DNA of 64,000 bases from Phycisphaerales bacterium (GTDB taxonomy: Bacteria > Planctomycetota > Phycisphaerae > Phycisphaerales > UBA1924), in the NCBI GenBank assembly GCA_016709445.1, contig JADJMV010000001.1, positions 744,001-808,000 on the forward strand, in the 5' to 3' direction. A model generated the notes under the pieces. That model did not search any database. It worked only from the letters and a program-made list of their open reading frames with translations, and was not told the DNA's origin. The translations under genes and the position numbers were made by a program. Below are positions 62,054 to 64,000 of this stretch, piece by piece. How positions within the stretch are numbered: position 1 is the first letter of the stretch; the number at the start of each line of letters is the position of its first letter.

Positions 62054-62596
62054 ATGAATGAGGCCCCGAGCCCCAACGACCGCGACCTGCTGGCGAGATT
62101 CGCCGGGGGTGATCGCGCCGCCCTTGGCGACCTGGCCGAGCGGCACGAGCGACGCCTGCTGGGGCTGGCCATGGGGCTGCTGGGCTCCCGAGAACTGGCG
62201 GAGGAAGCGGTGCAGGATTCATGGATCAGGGTGGTGCAGTCCGCGGCCGGCTTCGACCAACGTGCCGAGGTCCGCACCTGGCTGTACCGGATCGTCATCA
62301 ACCGCTCCCGCGACATCGCCCGGCGCGAGCGCAGCCAAAGAGCACGACGCAACGGCAAGGCCCCGCCGACCGAGGCGCCGGCGTCCGCTGAGCCCGAGCT
62401 GCGGGCCGCGGTCCGCAGGGCGATGGGGGAGTTGACGGCCTTCGAGCGTGAGGCGGTGCTGCTCTGCTGCCACGCCGATCTCACCCACGCCCAGGCCGCG
62501 GCCATCCTGCAGATCCCGCTCGGCACGCTCAAGTCCCGGGTGCGCACCGCCCTCTCGCGGCTCGAGCGTTCGCTGCGATCGGAGGCGACGGCATGA
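62054..62596 (+). CDS. ECF-type RNA polymerase sigma factor
   Basis: A 180-aa sigma-70-family factor. Region 2: [39 protein letters not shown] and [16 protein letters not shown]. Region 4: [20 protein letters not shown] followed by [20 protein letters not shown]. It directs transcription of a limited regulon. The start is ATG 62054, with weak AGGAA upstream. It overlaps the DUF4349 gene by four bases (ATGA); that protein probably controls it. Group assignment beyond ECF is not attempted. Confidence 0.9.
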   Translation: MNEAPSPNDRDLLARFAGGDRAALGDLAERHERRLLGLAMGLLGSRELAEEAVQDSWIRVVQSAAGFDQRAEVRTWLYRIVINRSRDIARRERSQRARRNGKAPPTEAPASAEPELRAAVRRAMGELTAFEREAVLLCCHADLTHAQAAAILQIPLGTLKSRVRTALSRLERSLRSEATA

Positions 62597-63828
62597 ACGA
62601 GATGCAGAACTCCATCGAGCGTGAACTCCGCGCCATGAGCGACTGGGAGGGCGAGACGCCCGAACTCTGGCGCAGGGCCCTCGCGGCCCAGACGACCCCC
62701 ACGCCCGAGCCGCCGGCGCGGCTCCGGTCCAGGTCCGGGATCCTGACCTGGCCCTGGGGCCGCGGCCAGCTCTTCGTGGCCGCCGCGGGCTTGGCGGCCG
62801 TGCTGCTCCTCTGTGTTGCGCTCGTCCCGGCCTTCGGAACGTCGCGGCTCGATCGAGACATGGATCTGCGGGGCGGCGCGACGGCGGGCTCGGAACTGCC
62901 GAACGTCACCGCGAGGTTGGGCGAGTTGTCTCCGACGCTTGCGATGTCAAAGGCAATCGCCGACCAGTCGTTGAGCGCGGATAAGTCGGCGAAAAGCCTG
63001 GGTGATTGGGAAATCGCGGATGCGGCAAGGGGGCGTGCCGGCGCCGGCGACCAGTCCCGCTTCAAGACCGGCGAGGTCACCGCGGATCGCGCTGAACCCG
63101 AACAGGCCGCCGCCGCCGCCGAGCGGGCCGTGGTCCGCAAGGCCACCATCGAGCTCACAACCCCCGACGTCCGTGCGGCCGCGCTCCGCGCCCGGCAGAT
63201 CCTCTCAGAGCCCCGCGGCGAGTACGTCGAGTCCGCCGATATCGACGAGAGCGACGCCGACCACCCCCGCGCCGACCTGGTCCTCCGCGTCGAGGCCTCG
63301 CGACTGGAGGGCGTCGTCTCGCAACTCCGTGAGCTGGGCGAGGTCGGGGCTGAGCACCTGGACGGCGAGGACGTGACCGACCAGATGGTCGACCTTGGAG
63401 CCCGCCTCGACAACGAGCGTCGCGTCGAGAAGGAACTCGCCGAGCTGCTCGAGAAGCGCCCCGACGACACGCTGGAGGACATCCTCAAGGTCCGGCGCGA
63501 ACTGGGCTCGGTGCGCGAGCGCATCGAGCGGCTGGCCGCCCAGCAGGACAACCTCGCCCGCATGGTCCGCCTCGCCCGTGTCGCGGTCATGCTCCGCACC
63601 GAGGCCAAGGCCCCCGAGCCCGAGCCCCAGCAGGGCGTGTGGGACGGCTTCCTCAAGAGCCTCGGCCTCGCCTGGACCGATGGCCTCGCGGCCCTGCTGG
63701 GCACCATCGCCGGGTTCGTCCGAGTCCTCGTCGGCGGGGCCATCTGGTTCGCCCTGGCGGGCCTCGCGATGGTCGCCGCGTGGCGGCGCTGGCGGGCCGA
63801 CCACCCTCGTCGGCTCGCGGATGCCTAG
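62593..63828 (+). CDS. membrane DUF4349 protein, probable anti-sigma partner
   Basis: A 411-aa protein with two membrane segments. The first (about 59-75: LFVAAAGLAAVLLLCVAL) lies after a cytoplasmic N-terminal segment of about 55 residues, which could bind the sigma factor. Residues about 160-350 form the DUF4349 domain: RKATIELTTPDVRAAALRAR, EYVESADIDES, LRVEASRLEGVVSQLRELG and a coiled-coil RVEKELAELLEKRPDDTLED. A second segment near 370-390 (GLAALLGTIAGFVRVLVGGA and IWFALAGLAM) anchors the end. The role as anti-sigma is inferred only from coupling with the sigma gene. Confidence 0.84.
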   Translation: MNEMQNSIERELRAMSDWEGETPELWRRALAAQTTPTPEPPARLRSRSGILTWPWGRGQLFVAAAGLAAVLLLCVALVPAFGTSRLDRDMDLRGGATAGSELPNVTARLGELSPTLAMSKAIADQSLSADKSAKSLGDWEIADAARGRAGAGDQSRFKTGEVTADRAEPEQAAAAAERAVVRKATIELTTPDVRAAALRARQILSEPRGEYVESADIDESDADHPRADLVLRVEASRLEGVVSQLRELGEVGAEHLDGEDVTDQMVDLGARLDNERRVEKELAELLEKRPDDTLEDILKVRRELGSVRERIERLAAQQDNLARMVRLARVAVMLRTEAKAPEPEPQQGVWDGFLKSLGLAWTDGLAALLGTIAGFVRVLVGGAIWFALAGLAMVAAWRRWRADHPRRLADA

Positions 63829-63840
63829 CGCAAAGCATCA

Positions 63841-63869
63841 GGGGCGCGGGGAGGCTCGCCCCGCGCCCC
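63841..63869. terminator. hairpin terminator between convergent genes
   Basis: GGGGCGCGGGG (63841-63851) pairs perfectly with CCCCGCGCCCC (63859-63869) around a seven-base loop. It separates the sigma/DUF4349 operon from the fasciclin gene coming from the other side. There is little T run on either strand. Confidence 0.55.
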
Positions 63870-63924
63870 TTCGGCCGGCAACACGCGCGACCGTTGTTCA
63901 TGGCGGAGTGGGACCTCGGGCCGT

Positions 63925-64000
63925 TCAGCCGGGGAGAAGCACCGAGTCGATCACGTGGATGACCCCGTTCGAGGCGTCCACGTCGGACGCCACGATCTTC
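63925..64000 (-). CDS. fasciclin domain protein, C-terminal fragment at window edge
   Basis: Only the last 24 residues are present: KIVASDVDASNGVIHVID, then SVLLPG and a stop. The GVIHVIDSVLLP ending is the hallmark of the fasciclin (FAS1) domain, an exported adhesion domain. The gene begins beyond base 64000, so length, signal peptide and number of domains cannot be judged. Confidence 0.85.
   Translation of the reverse strand, partial: KIVASDVDASNGVIHVIDSVLLPG

Overview
The window is a very GC-rich (roughly two thirds G+C), gene-dense stretch of bacterial chromosome that reads best as a Planctomycetota genome of the Phycisphaerae/Phycisphaerales type. The taxonomic evidence is indirect but consistent. 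Two unrelated secreted proteins (2264-3706 and 29764-30981) end in the tandem NGDGAVNTLDVLAFLN-type calcium-loop tag that I associate with Phycisphaerae. There is also an ECF sigma factor directly upstream of a Ser/Thr kinase with TPR repeats, a DUF1080 glycosidase-like protein, an ASPIC/UnbV propeller protein, PPi-type phosphofructokinase and a DhnA-type class I aldolase. No phage, IS element or CRISPR array was seen. Long antisense open frames are common but are high-GC shadows. Layout, left part: 0.2-3.7 kb holds an FAD oxidoreductase plus aldo/keto reductase pair and a secreted beta-helix protein. 3.8-8.6 kb (minus) is a two-gene operon carrying three amidohydrolase modules, of which only one keeps an HxH metal site. 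8.9-13.8 kb holds PPi-PFK, a PAS/LuxR regulator, two tandem DUF1579 proteins and a RibB protein with a degenerate GTP cyclohydrolase domain. 14-19.2 kb (minus) holds an ASPIC/UnbV protein, a 1092-aa DUF4132 protein and, overlapping its start, a 135-aa beta-grasp (ubiquitin/MoaD-like) protein ending in Val-Gly-Gly. This last pair is the most interesting item in the window. 19.3-24.6 kb has D-lyxose isomerase, a BamE-like lipoprotein, an O-methyltransferase, a secreted beta-propeller, a CMD protein, a VOC protein and CCA-adding enzyme. Middle: 24.7-27.5 kb has two tandem exported ClpP/SppA-fold proteins, one apparently without a catalytic serine. Next come an M3 oligoendopeptidase, a tagged retropepsin-like secreted protein and an aromatic amino-acid decarboxylase. 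32.8-43 kb contains a broken lipoprotein, a LuxR regulator, a UDP-galactopyranose-mutase-like flavoprotein, a possible glycosyltransferase, RsmD, a frameshifted UvrD helicase-nuclease and a frameshifted serine hydrolase. Right part: a kinase/sigma operon at 43-46.4 kb; MddA (methanethiol methyltransferase) with a 40-aa membrane peptide; a frameshifted esterase; an M14 carboxypeptidase; an ABC exporter pair. An ArsR-SRPBCC-VOC operon follows, with a clear promoter and two operator palindromes, then a DUF1080 protein, tRNA-Ala(GGC), a heptose-type GT9/GmhB pair, a third LuxR regulator, class I fructose-bisphosphate aldolase, an ECF sigma/DUF4349 pair and the tail of a fasciclin protein. How the genes work together: PPi-PFK and the aldolase are consecutive glycolytic steps. 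The CCA-adding enzyme is needed by the window's own tRNA-Ala, which lacks an encoded CCA. GmhB and GT9 belong to heptose/LPS-type sugar metabolism. A notable general property is that at least five, probably six, genes carry 1-2 nt frameshifts in G/C homopolymers or CG repeats. That pattern fits assembly error at least as well as true gene decay, and it should be resolved before these genes are called dead.
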